Positions 1 to 10,815 of a stretch of DNA of 64,000 nt are shown here, in pieces. The stretch is from NCBI GenBank assembly GCA_001683735.1, contig LUGG01000003.1, positions 1 through 64,000 of the forward strand, written 5' to 3'. The stretch comes from Grifola frondosa (taxonomy: Eukaryota; Basidiomycota; Agaricomycetes; Polyporales; Grifolaceae). Below the pieces are notes generated by a model. It worked only from the letters and a program-made list of their open reading frames with translations, made no database searches and had not been told where the DNA came from. How positions within the stretch are numbered: the first letter of the stretch is position 1; each line of letters opens with the position of its first letter. Both the position numbers and the translations under genes were made by a program.

Positions 1-414
1 CGATGCCCGTGGCGACGCTAAACTATTCTCCAAGTCGCGACGCGGCGTCAGCCTTTGCTACGTTGGATGCACGCATGCGTGTGCTGTCAGTGTGGTTATA
101 TAATTTCCAGAATATACTCACCAATTGGGCGCCGAAGGTGCCGCTCATCTTTACGCTGGATGCTCCCAGCGCGGGGGGCTCCGGGTACACATTCGAACAA
201 GCACAAGGCGAGCACACCGTTCTCCACTGGACGGAACATAAAGCACTTGACGGATGGCGGCGGATAGGATTCATAAGCGGCCTCGCCTGTAAAAACCATG
301 ACGTCCTTATTTGAGCACGCGGAGAGCAATGATAGGTGCATGCCGACGAGCGCCCCGCGCTGGCCAAAGTCTCAGAAGGCTGTGAAGTAGACTGACCATG
401 GACATGGTTGAACA
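1..414. other. Exon-like GC-rich segment, unidentified
   Basis: This stretch is richer in G+C than the bases that follow. A frame is open on the plus strand from the window edge to 314. On the minus strand an open stretch runs into a donor-like GTGAGTAT (complement of about 114-121). I recognise no protein family in any frame. It could be the end of a gene cut by the window, or another stray exon like those near 9.2, 20.8 and 53 kb. Confidence 0.2.
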
Positions 415-416
415 TA

Positions 417-3400
417 TTAATTGCATTGTCTATAACAAATCAACCATTTTATCATCCCACAAGGAATTGTGAAGTCATAGTCAGAATCGACAATCCGGAG
501 TGCTCTGCGCGAATGCGCTCTAAGTCCGCCACCATGTAGAATCGTAACAGTTACGCCATAATCCTTCGGGCACAATTCCATCCTCAACTCTGCCATTCGC
601 CCGTTCCACTCGAGTTCTTGGAGGATTTCCTCCGGTTGCCCGTTTGCCATAGGATGTTTCCAATCCTCCCGATACATTGCATCCAGCGTCCTCACGAACA
701 TCTTGAATTCGGTGCTTTGCCACCGCGCATCGACAATACGGAAAACGGGTGGATGTTTTCTGCCGGGTTCGTCGGTCTCATCACCACTCATATGTGCGGC
801 CGTCAGCCGCCGGATGAGCGATTCATGATGCGCCAAGTTGCGCTTGAGAATTGTATCTATCCGTGCCTCCAGCAGCTGAAGTAACCAGTGAGCCATGTTA
901 TATAAGGCTGCAAAAACAGCTACTTACCGTCGCCTTGCGAGTGTTTGCAGCTCGTCTGCGTTTCTCTGCGTCAGCGCATCCTTGGAAGGAGGCTTGCAGG
1001 TCTTGCGGTAAACTACCCTGCAGTACTCCATATGGCTATCAAGCACCGCACCGATGTGGTCCTCTGTGAGTAAGTGAGGGAGCAATTGTGAAGGAGAATA
1101 TATGCCGCTTTTCAAAGCAAGTACGAAGCTTTGCACAAAGACATGACGGGCTTCTCGATTGAACGGGAACCTCTTCCACGGGTGCTCGAAGTCGACGCGG
1201 AACTTGTCAGGAGTACATGCAACCTCGTATCTCCAGCCTCATATGTGGCAATCTCTTGCTCGGTGAGAGGAGGATTTCTCTTGACCATTTCACCCATGTC
1301 TTGAACCGAAGTAAATGTTCAAGGTGTTTGCGTACATATTCCTGTTGGAAGCATCCGCAATGGGTGAATACTCAATAGCAACTGAAAGTGAGGAGATTCC
1401 CAACCCTCACCTGTAGGCGGACAAGATGGATTCTTTCAGCGGGATCAGCTTGTTCACGTGCGTGGAAATGACGTCTTCTGGGCTGGCGCAGAGCAAGTTT
1501 TTGTACACAGGCCAGATCGTCGTCTTCTTCTTTCCTAACGTCGCCGCCAACAGCCGTATGCCGTGAGCCTGATGACGCTTTACTGGGCCTTTATGAGGTG
1601 TAGCCCGGACTTGAAGTTCAGACATTTTTATCTGAATGTCGCGCATCTCTTCCGTTACAGCATCCCTGCAACAGCCATGGAAGTCAACATATATGCAATG
1701 TCGATGTACAGCACCTACCGGAAGTGCCCATTGTTCTCCTCCTGGCGTTGAAGGAGATCATTCATGTCTTGAAACTTGCCTAAAAGTAGCATTGCAAACT
1801 GTGTCCCCAGGTGCCCTCCGCTGGTGGAATTCTGTAATCGTTGATTTCAATAAATCAAACATACTGTAGTCATCTTGACCTTGTCTACGGAGCAGCCCCG
1901 AGGTTATGCGGCCGTGCAATTCGGAAACAGTGTGAGCACCATGCGTTGACTCATCTTCGAAATCCATATTCTGAACAAAAATTAAGTCAGATGAGGAAAC
2001 TAAGTCCAGTGGTCCACATACAACGTCATCTACCCGAGAGGTTGCAGGCGCGTATGAAGCTGCAGGCGCGTACGAAGCTGCAGGCGCACGAGCAGTATAG
2101 GAAAACTGCGAGTTTGGATATGCTGCTGGCTTGCTGCGGCGCGGGGAATGTATATGAAGTTGCAGGCTCATGAGCAGTATAGGAAAACTGCGAGTTCGGA
2201 ACATGCGGCTGGCTGGATGAGGACCGAGCCGTGGCATGGTGAATGGTGGTTGTTGTGCCTGAAAGATGCCGCCGCTTCCCATATTAGATTGTTGCTGTGC
2301 TTGGCGTGCATCGTAGTGAGTGTGATCAGGTTGCCATTGCTGTTGGACTGGTTCGAGGAATTGAGAGAGAATTGCCCCACGTGGTGGGGTGAACAGGCTG
2401 AACAGCAGCCGATACATGCAACTAAATGGGCCCTATTCATTCAGTAGTCGTACCGAGTAAATCGCTAAGGCTTGCCTGTGGAGGACGACCGTGTGGGTCA
2501 TGATGCTGTTGTGGCTGGAATAACCGGGGAAATTGGGAATGCGCCGGCATAGTTGTGGTTGAGCCACATGAGGATCGCGCCATTGAGCACTTGGCTATGT
2601 GGGGAAGTGAGGCCATGGGTTGACGATTAATTAGAAACACAGATTCTGAACGCCGAGCTAATACAAACATAGCTACTCACTGCTTGAGATCGATAGTCGC
2701 TGCTATATTGTTGACGCTCCGATGCTGTTCAGGGATGTAGATACGGAAGATCGTTGCGGCAGCTCCTGAAGGCGTAACAGTTGAGTCTAAAATATGTCCA
2801 TTACGACTGGCCAAACCTACGGGCCGATCGTTGACTGCCGCATGCACGCGGAGGCTTCTGTTGAAAATCGACGCTGTGGAACAGGGACCCCGGAAGGAAC
2901 ATCGAGAAAATGTGTAGCAGGAGGGGCATCCAATCAGATGAATAATGGAGGTCGCTCAGGAGATGTCTCGAGTTGTGGCTGGGGCGGGTGTATATATGGG
3001 GGAGCTCTGATCGTAACTGAAGGTGCCTGGGGTAAGAAAGCTCCGATGGAGATTGGGGCAAAGGTTCAGCGTGAGAATCCTCCGCTCGCGACTGAGGTGG
3101 AGGTACAGAATGAGAAGCCTCCGATTGCAACCGAGGAAGGGTATTAGGAGTGCCTATTTGGACGTGAGGTGGCATAGGAGAACCCGACTGCGACTGAGAT
3201 GGAGGCACAGGACAAGAAACCTCCGATTGTAACTGAGGAGAGATACGAAAACCGCTCATGTGCGCCTGAGGCAGAGGCGTAGGAGAAGCACCTGATTGTG
3301 ACTGAGGTTGCGACTGCATTTGAGGCGGAAATGCGGGACCAGAAGCCTCTGGTTGTGATTGCTGGGAAGACATAGCGAAAGGGCCAACTTGAGGCTGGGG

Positions 3401-3911
3401 CAAAGGCGGATTTCCATAGGAACGAAAGCTTCCCACTGGTATCGGCGAGATCATACGTGTATTCGCACTAGTCTTTAGCTAAACATCATGTTTCAGACTG
3501 ATGTTGTCGCATCAAAAGTAAGAAACACACCTGCATCTGCGAGACATTTCGTCGATCTGCTTTGGATGTTCGCCTTATGGAAACCTATAAGCAATGAGTA
3601 TCATATGTCTATTGGCATCAGTATTATTGCGCACCTTGTATGGTGAGCGATCGATGAATTCCAGCGGTTTAACGGTGTCCTGATAAGAATATATGATACG
3701 ACTATCTAACAACTGATGGATTGGACCACTCACTCTTGCGCTCAGTTTTCATGCTTTGCCATTTTCTACCAAATGTGCAGCCTTGCCGAGTAGCCGTTTG
3801 AATCCAGCGAGCATAGGTGGGGGCTCGGAGGGTCGTCCAAAAGTCCCTCCGGATGTTCAGCGTTGATGCAGCAGCACCATTTGCAATGGGATCAATTGCA
3901 TCTAAGTTGCT
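417..3911 (-). CDS. Hypothetical P/Q-rich multi-exon protein, basidiomycete family
   Basis: I do not recognise a function. The best start is ATG at 3911 (MSNLDAIDPIANG...), followed by small exons near 3650 and 3560. A long Pro/Gln/Ser-rich exon (about 3480-2800) has imperfect repeats built on Q-S-E/P-P-S, and a second Q-rich part lies at about 2650-1990. A more ordered C-terminal half follows: EEMRDIQIKMSEL near 1650, a CTPDKFRVDFEHPWKR segment near 1220, and a last exon (896-417) with RWQSTEFKMFVRTLDAMY. This C-terminal pattern resembles an uncharacterised protein type common in Agaricomycete genomes (from memory, no search run). Donors and acceptors can be placed between most blocks, for example donor GTAAGTAG after the ARRR block at about 924. 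The low-complexity half suggests a disordered region. The gene is head-to-head with the coiled-coil gene starting at 4427. Exon joins in the Q-rich part are uncertain. Confidence 0.55.
2075..2196. repeat. Imperfect ~40-bp direct repeat inside the Q-rich gene
   Basis: About 40 bp (2075-2114, beginning aagctgcaggcgcacgagca) recurs with few changes at 2157-2196. The preceding bases also carry short gctgcaggcgcg repeats that encode a small Ala-Ala-Ser-Tyr-Ala-Pro array on the minus strand. This is local slippage-type expansion within a low-complexity coding or formerly coding stretch. Confidence 0.7.
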
Positions 3912-4426
3912 CATAAAGGAGTATAAAGATGAGAGAGACAGAAGCTCCAAATACACGGAGCGCACCTCAAGGTTACACGTGTCATATCGCGCGTTCTGTT
4001 GGATGAACGTTCAGCACTGTTCAACCGTTTCGGCGAATTCCTTCTACGCATGCCCGCTAATTTTCTATGGGTTGATTAGTCCCAGCTCCACTGTTAACAT
4101 ATATTCTTCTCACAATTATACAGCTGTATTGCTCCATCGAACACCGAAAACGACATGTGTTTCAAACTCTGCGAGCTGTAGTGTGGCGTGTTTTTTGAGA
4201 ATATAGGGGCGTGAATGAAACCGACCCTTTGGCGACCAGACTAACTACACCAAAGATCACTAGTTAGGCGCGTGGCGGACGGAACGAAGTGAATATATAA
4301 GAATTGGTCCGACCCGAACAAATAAGTACTACCAGGTGCGACACATGAAAAGGCGCCCGCAACCAGCTAGGTTCGCACTGCATCACCGTACCACTCTTAT
4401 TAATCCGCCACCGACGCTCTTTTCTG

Positions 4427-5557
4427 ATGTCCGAGCAGATGACACCTGTCGCTATGTCAGCCTCTACAGCCATGACAGATAATGACTCTTCCGACCCCAA
4501 TTCTCTGTCTGCTCAATTTTCTTCTCAGATGTCTGAATATTCTCGTACTTTATCTGAGGACGACTACCTGAAAGGGCTTTCGCAATTCGGGTGAGTACGT
4601 CTATTTTAAAATTCACTTTTAAGCTCACATATGGTTATAACCAAGAACTCGGAATCTCAACAATGCAGAGCTGTATTGGGAAGCACAGATTTCAGACGCA
4701 TTTAAGGAATTAGAGCGCCTGAATTCTTGTAATGCTGCAATCGTTCAAAACGTTCATGATCTTAGCAAAGGCCAGGTGCATAAACGAGCAATGATATTGT
4801 TGCCTTATATTGACGCGATTTTTTAAGGATAGGCTTGTACAAGATGCTACACAATTAGGCGCAGAGATTGGAGATCTTAGGATCGAATTCGCAGAATCAT
4901 TGGACAATGTCAAGAGGTCATTGGCCAAAATCAAAGGTATTCAGTGCACCAGGTCGACTTTCTCAGTAGCTTGCTGATGCCGCGAATTAGCCGAAGCTCG
5001 TGACTGGAGGAACTTGCAGGGAAAATCCTCTGGTGGCGAGGTAGACATCCTCAGAGATAAGGTAACCAAATTGGAATTTGATACAACGGTGCTCAAGACG
5101 CAGCGTGCGGCGTATCAATCGAGGCTTGGACAATTGGAGCATGATATAACTTCAATTCGAGCGACAGTACAGAGCCTCAGCAGCCGCGTCGAACGGATGG
5201 AAGAGGCCGAAATGTTACCTACAAAATTTGGTGGGAAAGATGAATGAGCTGCTCATCGAGGATCAGTCATCTCTCGCGGGATCCACGAAACACTCCTCGG
5301 ACTCCTTACCATTATCGTCTACTCTTGCAGATGAGTTCACCCTTCGTGAAAACCTCCTCAGCGAGTTGTATCATGCAGCCGCATCGCTACGGTTGCAGAT
5401 CGGTGATGAGGATGTTGCAGAGCTGAATAGCTTGCAGGGCGCACTGGTGGTAAATCATTTGATACCGACCGCATCCTCTATTGCTATATACACTCACCTT
5501 AATTTCAGCTTCACAGATCTGGAAAGAAATTTATGGCTCCTAATGTGCTATATGTAG
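4427..5557 (+). CDS. Hypothetical coiled-coil protein
   Basis: I do not recognise a family. The start at 4427 (MSEQMTPVAMSAS) is the upstream of two in-frame ATGs. Exons: Ser/Thr-rich N-terminus to about 4590; ELYWEAQISDAFKELERL (about 4672-4772, donor GTGCAT); DRLVQDATQLGAEIGDLR (about 4831-4937); and a long heptad-like stretch from about 5000 to 5245 (KVTKLEFDTTVLKTQ..., then SLSSRVERMEEAE). Leu/Ile/Val at a/d spacing and many Glu/Lys/Arg predict a parallel coiled coil. After 5245 the apparent continuation (NELLIEDQSSLAG...) lies in another frame. That needs an unrecognised short intron or a one-base error near 5225-5235. Such coiled-coil proteins are often structural or scaffold proteins, but nothing here shows a role. 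Confidence 0.5.
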
Positions 5558-6249
5558 TAATGAAGAATTCTCGTTCTACGGTGGGTGACGCTCCAGACCT
5601 ACCTAAGCTGTATTGCTGAATGTGCTCCGTGAAATCTTTTAGTGCTGCGGTTTCATCTGTCGAGAATGCAATTGCACTTCCTATCTCTCAGCTCTACTCT
5701 CTGCTCCTTTCTCAGCTTCTATTGCTCTTGTTTACTTGCAACTCATATGGTGAGTCATTGGGACCAGTGAAATTGAACAGCGTTGAACGTGGACTTTCGC
5801 AGGATCATCTGAACCAAGCACGATCTTATTTCTTATCCCTCTGTTTGCCTTCTGGCCTTCGCCATCCTCAGCTGCTTTTGTTCTCCAGTACTCTGATGTT
5901 GTCGACACATGGCGTTTCAACTTTCCTAGCTGATCAGCTTCCGCTCGCTTTGTGTGGCATTTACCATATTGCTCTATTTTATTTCGAGAGGTTCACAACA
6001 ACACCATTAGGTGATCACCCTGTTTGGGAGTCGACGAGATCATGAACATACGTAGCGCTGTCGTGTGACAATCTTATATTCTGGCTGCATTGTCTGTGTC
6101 AGGGCATTGAGCTTCACGACCTCAGCGAGAGCGCCATGGAGTAAGTCGTCACCAGGAGAATTCGTTCGTTGATGTTGCGATCCGACCTCACCTCACCACT
6201 TCCCTTCGACCATATCACACCTCTCTCTGTCAGGTTCAACGTAACAATA
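5558..6249. other. No supported gene
   Basis: A hydrophobic, Leu/Ser-rich plus-strand frame runs from about 5620 to 6045 and could be a 3' exon of the coiled-coil gene or chance. I see no clear splice frame, motif or repeat. Confidence 0.3.
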
Positions 6250-6884
6250 TCAAATGCAATCATTAACCTCGTAAGAATCATAGCGTTCACGCCTCTTCTC
6301 TTCCTCATCGCCAGGCTCCCCACCCTCTTCCGGTCCTCCGCACCATCCTCGGACATAGGGAGATCGCCCTCGTGTATAGCGCCTCTCTGTGCCCGAAGCT
6401 AGGCCACCTCGAGCTCCCGCTGGGTCCGCTTCTGACTGCAGCATAAACTGATCAGTGCAATTCAAAATGCGGGACATCAGACTCATTTTTTTTGCCGCGG
6501 TGCTGCAACCAAGGATGTGCACAGTACGAGCTATCTTGTCGAAGTTGAACTCATTTCTGACAGAGGGTGCAGAAGACACGATTGGGTTCTACGTCGCTAG
6601 TGAGTGAGTCAGAATGAAGGTCCGCGGCGCGTGGCTCCGCTTCTGATGGCGTGATTATTTGATGGGCGGGAGATTGGTAGGCATAAGGTCCTTGAGAACA
6701 TACGAAGATGTAGGCGCTTGAGGAGACACGAGCATAAATTTTTGGCAGGGGCTCGCGCAGACACAGAAGGAGGCGGTGGTGCCGGCAAAATCGACGAAGA
6801 TGCCAGTGCCAAGAGATGTTTTGGAGGTGGCGGGACATCAAACATCCACTTCGGAAGTTGACGTTTGACGCCGTTGTCACTCAT
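6250..6884 (-). pseudogene. Zinc-finger-like hypothetical protein, reading frame broken
   Basis: The minus-strand start MSDNGVKRQLPKW (6884) opens a Pro-rich N-terminus. In a different frame the sequence reads EPNRVFCTLCQK, a TGA, then VQLRQDSSYCAHPWLQHRGK, followed by an acidic/basic tail (EEGGEPGDEEEKRRER). This C-x2-C...H arrangement with a conserved W/Q-L spacer resembles a small CxxC finger type found in many Agaricomycete hypothetical proteins (from memory). The TGA falls where Trp would be expected (CQKW), and the N-terminal and finger parts lie in different frames. The copy is therefore either decayed or carries base errors. Binding to nucleic acid is possible but not shown. Confidence 0.4.
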
Positions 6885-7066
6885 TTGTCACTTAGTGACA
6901 TAGCACGATAGGTGGCCAACTGTAACGGCGCCGTCACATAGCCTGTTCCGGCCACTGGTTGCTTGATATGGCCTTTGCTTCCACATAGTCCCGCGGGCCC
7001 AGTCCTACGTTTGTTGTAGTCTTCGGCGCTGACGTCGGCACGCGGACTGTGACGCCGACGCTGTGC

Positions 7067-7142
7067 CGCGACTTGGAGCACTGCGCGTCACGTGTAGTCG
7101 CGCGCGCGACTTGGAGCACTGTGCGTCATGTGTAGTCGCGCG
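7067..7142. repeat. 38-bp tandem repeat, two units
   Basis: Two units of cgcgacttggagcactgYgcgtcaYgtgtagtcgcg (7067-7104 and 7105-7142) differ at two C/T positions and end in an alternating CG/GCGC tract. The segment is strongly GC-rich and lies between the zinc-finger-like gene and the gene starting at 7456. No coding frame is supported. Confidence 0.75.
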
Positions 7143-7455
7143 CGCGCGCTTGTTGTAGTCCTTAGTCGCGCCAGTAACAGCCTCTTCAATCGGATCCCTC
7201 GTGTGCTTCTCCGTCCTAGCGTCGCCTCGGTCGACACTCTCGTGACACTAAAATATGTTACTCACCCGTATTCTTGCTCTTTTGCACTACCGCAGACAGG
7301 GCTAATCGGAACATCACGTGAGCGTGCATCCTGAACATCGTTGACTTCCGAATTCTAAACAACGGTTGGTTCTCGAACCGTGGGCGACGTTGAGATATTT
7401 AAACAACAACGATGGCATGCGTTCTCTGCTTCATCTTTGTCTCTCTTCACTCATC

Positions 7456-8652
7456 ATGGCCACAGTCAAACTGTCCGAAATCATCAATAGTCTCAAAGTT
7501 AATATTGCCATCTCGAACGCCTCGAACGCCTCGAACGCCTCGAACGCCTCGAACACAACAAAACCTCTGTGGACGTCCCCTTGGTCTCTGATATCGCACA
7601 CGAGAACGTTAGCGGTATGTAGAAAACACTACATTATGCTGTTACTAATCTATCACCTGAAAGAACCGTCCGATGCTGCTCCCCCTGCGGAAGCTATTGC
7701 CGCGCAAGTCATCGACATCCAACGTGTCTCCCATCCCCTTCCTGATGCTACAGAAGAACCGGAATCAGACAACTGTACGGACAGCGCCGTGGATGAACTC
7801 GAGGTAAGTATTTCCCTACCAACTCCATCTTACGCGTACTAATGTCTGCTTCACTCTTCAGCTGGAAAGCATGCTCGAACCTCCCAACGACGACCGAGAA
7901 CTGAATGTCATTCGACATGCGCCCTTACACCAACGCGAAGACGTATCCCCCCTCGTTAAGGCGAACTGTCTGAAATTATGGAAGCTACTTACAGAGTACG
8001 AAGAGATAAAAAAGGACTGCAAGGTAACGTCACTACTGTCCTGTTAAGTGCCATGTCTGCATCCTAACATGTTGTCAAGCGAGAAATTCTCAGCGCCAAT
8101 ACACGCCCTAGTGAAATCTTCGACTGGATACACCGCAAGAGAATGCCAATTGCCGGACCTAGCGATCTTGATGAAGAGGTTTTTGGCGCCGCGTGGAGAT
8201 TATGGTGGTGGAAGATCAATCCCAAGCAAAGACGGCTCGCATCTCCTCGTCTCCGCTTGATTGCGGCCACTGACCTGACAGAGTGGGCGTGCATTGATAA
8301 AGCCAGTAACAGTGGCATTCGGATTGCAGTCTTGTCCCTTTTCTGGTGGGTCCCCAAGGGGCCCATCAACCATGATTCGTTGTGGGCCGAGTGTGTTGCC
8401 GACATGTCTTTTGTTCTGGAAGACATTATCCGTTTGCGTTCGAGCACTATGTGAGTGTTCTACTACTACTTCTCAATATTCCACCGGCTAAAACCTTTCA
8501 ACTTCTGCAGCTCTTCATCCGGCAGCTCTTCATCTGGCAGCTCTTCATCCGGCAGCTCTTCATCCGGCAGCTCGTCATCCGGCAGCTCTTCGTCTCGCAA
8601 AAAGAGAACACGTTCTTTGGTGGCAAAATCAACCCCTGCTACTAAAAAGTAA
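7456..8652 (+). CDS. Hypothetical protein with SNA and SSSSG repeats
   Basis: The start at 7456 (CATCATGG context, MATVKLSEIINSL) is chosen over an in-frame ATG at 7366. Blocks in order: (SNA)n repeat; an acidic linker ending DSAVDELE with donor GTAAGT at about 7804; LESMLEPPNDDREL to KKDCK (about 7861-8022); a conserved-looking core (8081-8452) with PSEIFDWIHRKRMP, a W-R-L-W-W-W-K-I-N-P motif, and SLFWWVPKG; then intron 8453-8510 and a tail of five to six SSSSG units followed by RKKRTR. The Trp-rich core with an INP/QR element looks like a frequent Agaricomycete hypothetical family of unknown function. After the SNA repeat the expected peptide (TSVDVPLVSDIAHENVS) is in the next frame and would be restored by one extra A in an AAAA run, so a draft indel is likely. 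The basic tail could act as a nuclear signal. Confidence 0.6.
7513..7548 (+). repeat. 9-bp in-frame minisatellite (tcgaacgcc x4)
   Basis: Four perfect tcgaacgcc units, followed by a degenerate fifth, encode Ser-Asn-Ala repeats. The unit length is a multiple of three, so copy-number change keeps the frame. Confidence 0.9.
8511..8595 (+). repeat. 15-bp in-frame minisatellite (ctcttcatccggcag x5+)
   Basis: Five near-perfect 15-bp units and a partial sixth encode SSSSG repeats, immediately after the intron acceptor (ctgcag) of the last exon. Single-base changes between units (tcc/tct, ctt/cgt) show some age. Confidence 0.9.
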
Positions 8653-9190
8653 GCACCCAAAGCATCTCACATCGATTCTCACACTCATACAAATACAAGA
8701 TGCCGCGTTACGAATTAATCGAGGATATTTGTCTACATGTCTTGTTATTCTCATTGAGATCTGGATTTTCTCCGGTGGTGTGCCCTCCGCTGCAACGGTG
8801 AATCGACATCGACAGTTGTTACGGGCTCGTATATACACCAGTTGTAAATACTACGTAGATATCAATCACTCCCGTTGATCGTGAAATCAGTAGCGCTGCA
8901 TGATTATGGGCCGCTGCACCAGCGCAATGCTTCGGATAGCTCCGGCTCCAGCGCAGACAGCTCGTGCGTCTGTGCTGGCTGATTGGCTCATGCCCCTCAA
9001 TATTTGATTGTAAACATATTCTATCTAATCAATATCTGAAGTGTCACAATTTATGTCCGCATTTTCAAAGGATATGCAGAGTCCGCAAATGGTCCGTCGT
9101 CTCTAGTGTGAGCATCCGTCCGTATTGTGTCCACGTCCTGTGCAAGCTCCTCCACCGAGTCGCCAGGCGCCCCGGCCGACACTGTATACC
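8653..9190. other. No supported gene
   Basis: AT-richer DNA downstream of the repeat-tailed gene. I see no convincing exon, repeat or RNA gene. Confidence 0.4.
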
Positions 9191-9375
9191 CTACTGCGTC
9201 AGGTCTACAAAGAGCCGTTGTGTCCTCTCCTGGAAGATCACTCGGAGCCGCTTGGTAGCGGGAAGAGTCGGCAAAGTGGGAGACCGCGCGCGCTCGGGGA
9301 GCGGGATGGGGAGACGAACGACAAACGTGCTCCCCACGCCCTCAACGGATTCCACGTTAACGATGCCGTGCGCTT
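9191..9375 (-). pseudogene. Histidine-kinase C-terminal fragment
   Basis: On the minus strand the frame reads AHGIVNVESVEGVGSTF then VVRLPIPLP and a basic tail ending at TAG (9191-9193). The AHG...V.VES.EGVGSTF...LP pattern is the end of a HATPase_c domain (G2 box region) of hybrid or bacterial-type sensor kinases, which fungi also carry. Upstream, the glycine-rich part (GRDGGL) is recognisable only across a stop or frame break. The H-box, N-box and receiver domain are absent. This is a gene scrap, not a working kinase. It lies directly downstream of another scrap (9501-9802) in the same orientation. Confidence 0.5.
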
Positions 9376-9500
9376 ACACATTTGAGACCGCCGTCCCTGC
9401 CAAATTGCAGGTCCTCCGCAACTTCGCCCAATTGATACCAAATCTAAATCGTGGTAAACACGATTAGCACCACACTCGGAAGGAAAAAGGCGGGGACTGA

Positions 9501-9802
9501 CTATTCGTTCAACGGGTCCTGCCTCATCGTGCCAAACCAGCCCGCCGCGCTCGCGAACAGGTTGTCGAATTGGCCCTCCGCCCGCGCTCGCTGCACTCGT
9601 TCTCGACGACATACCGGGGCTGCAGGAGGACCGGTGGTGGCAGTCAGCAACTGATGAGATAGAGAGTGCGTACCTCACTGGCGTACTCGTCGATGTCCCG
9701 GAACCAGCGACGCATGCGCTCATCGTGCTGCGCGTCGTACAGCGCGTCGCCAATGACGTCCAGGCTGCACCCGTTCGCGAAGAGTCCTTGCTTGGTGCGC
9801 GG
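9501..9802 (-). pseudogene. HAM1-like N-terminal (DUF5923-type) gene fragment
   Basis: Minus-strand peptides LFANGCSLDVIGDALYDAQ and RRWFRDIDEYASE, then PRYVVENECSERG, then EGQFDNLFASAAGWFG with RQDPLNE before a TAG at 9501, follow the order seen in the large fungal HAM1-like/DUF5923 lipid-transfer-like proteins (recalled pattern: ...EPGYV..EC..RG...HFDNLF...WFGAM..DPLN). One intron-like gap and a frame jump with a missing stretch separate the blocks. Full proteins of this type are many hundreds of residues long; here only about 70 are present. High G+C sets it apart from its surroundings. This is a stray, decayed fragment. Confidence 0.5.
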
Positions 9803-10629
9803 GGGATCTGTTAGTGTGGTCTATTTTCTGAAAACAAAATAGAGAACGGGCATACCGTGGCTGGTGATCGTGAAGCCATTATCGTGGCTCTAATTCAGCT
9901 CACAACCAATATTCCCGGTCCTTACTTCCGAGCCAAACACGTGCAATTTCAGCGCCGAGATAGCCTTGCTCTCCAGAACTCGGACAGCATAAAATACACG
10001 TGGTGAAATATGTTCATTTGTGGTAAATATTGCGGACTTTGAAATATCCCTTAAATGCGCGTGACAGGTAGGCTTTCTTATGCATATAACGGGATCGGAA
10101 AGCGCCGGGACAGATCGACTTTTGGTTGAATATATCAAGCTATCAATATTATGCTATCGTACCATGGGAAATGCATGGGAAATGGTCCGGATAAGTATCA
10201 AATCCGGCAAGCTAATATGTCCCTAATAAGCTCGAGTTAGGTAAGAGTACTCGAGCATATATCATGCATTTCTCTCTCCGTAATAATCGATGGAATGCCC
10301 GCCGTGACACTTCCTCGGAGTGCATTTCCATTTTGGGCCTAGTAATGGCGATCCAAACTCTTTATGGATATTCCCACGAAGAAGCACATCCCGATCGGTG
10401 ACGAGACAACATACAAATTAGTAAGACGCCCTTAGCGTCTCTGTGCGGGGTGGAATTCGTGCGCTAGGTGATTTCTGCATGTCACCTAGAATGACATCTC
10501 TGTCCACTGAGTGCTAAGGAAATCACGTGGTTGAATTATGCGTTCAGGGCAGTGTGTCTGGGCAGTACTCTTAAATTATGAGTTTCAAACTTATGAGTTA
10601 CATGTGAATTACAAATTACGGAGGCTACG
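9803..10629. other. No supported gene
   Basis: AT-rich intergenic DNA. I see no exon, RNA gene or repeat that I can defend. Confidence 0.4.
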
Positions 10630-10815
10630 GCGTACCTCAGATTCAGGCGGGAATAAACCCTGCAGTACAACAGAGTGCAGCGAGCGCATCGGGAACCCTT
10701 CTTTCCGAGTAGAATCTCATGAGCATATTTGCCAAAGACATCCGCACATCGTAGGCCGCGCCAACGCGCTTTAGCCGACCCATAACCGTTCGACGACCAG
10801 CGCAGAGTGCAGCGC
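10630..10815 (-). pseudogene. Remnant of a DUF6535-type gene, C-terminal end
   Basis: The minus strand of this stretch aligns by eye with about 56990-57150 (+), the 3' end of the DUF6535 gene at 55 kb. Shared DNA includes ggttatggg, catgagattctactcgga and gatgcgctcg...tgcactc. In translation, ADVFGKYAHEILLG here matches ADIFGGNPHEILLG there. Frames break within the remnant, and no other part of the gene is nearby. It records an earlier, now mostly deleted, family member. Confidence 0.5.

Noticed and set aside
3..314. Plus-strand frame at the left edge as a gene
   Set aside because: Open to the edge but without a recognisable family; kept only as an unidentified exon-like segment.
8511..8595. 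Regular short repeats considered as a CRISPR-like array
   Set aside because: Units are 15 bp with no spacers, lie in frame within a eukaryotic exon and encode SSSSG.
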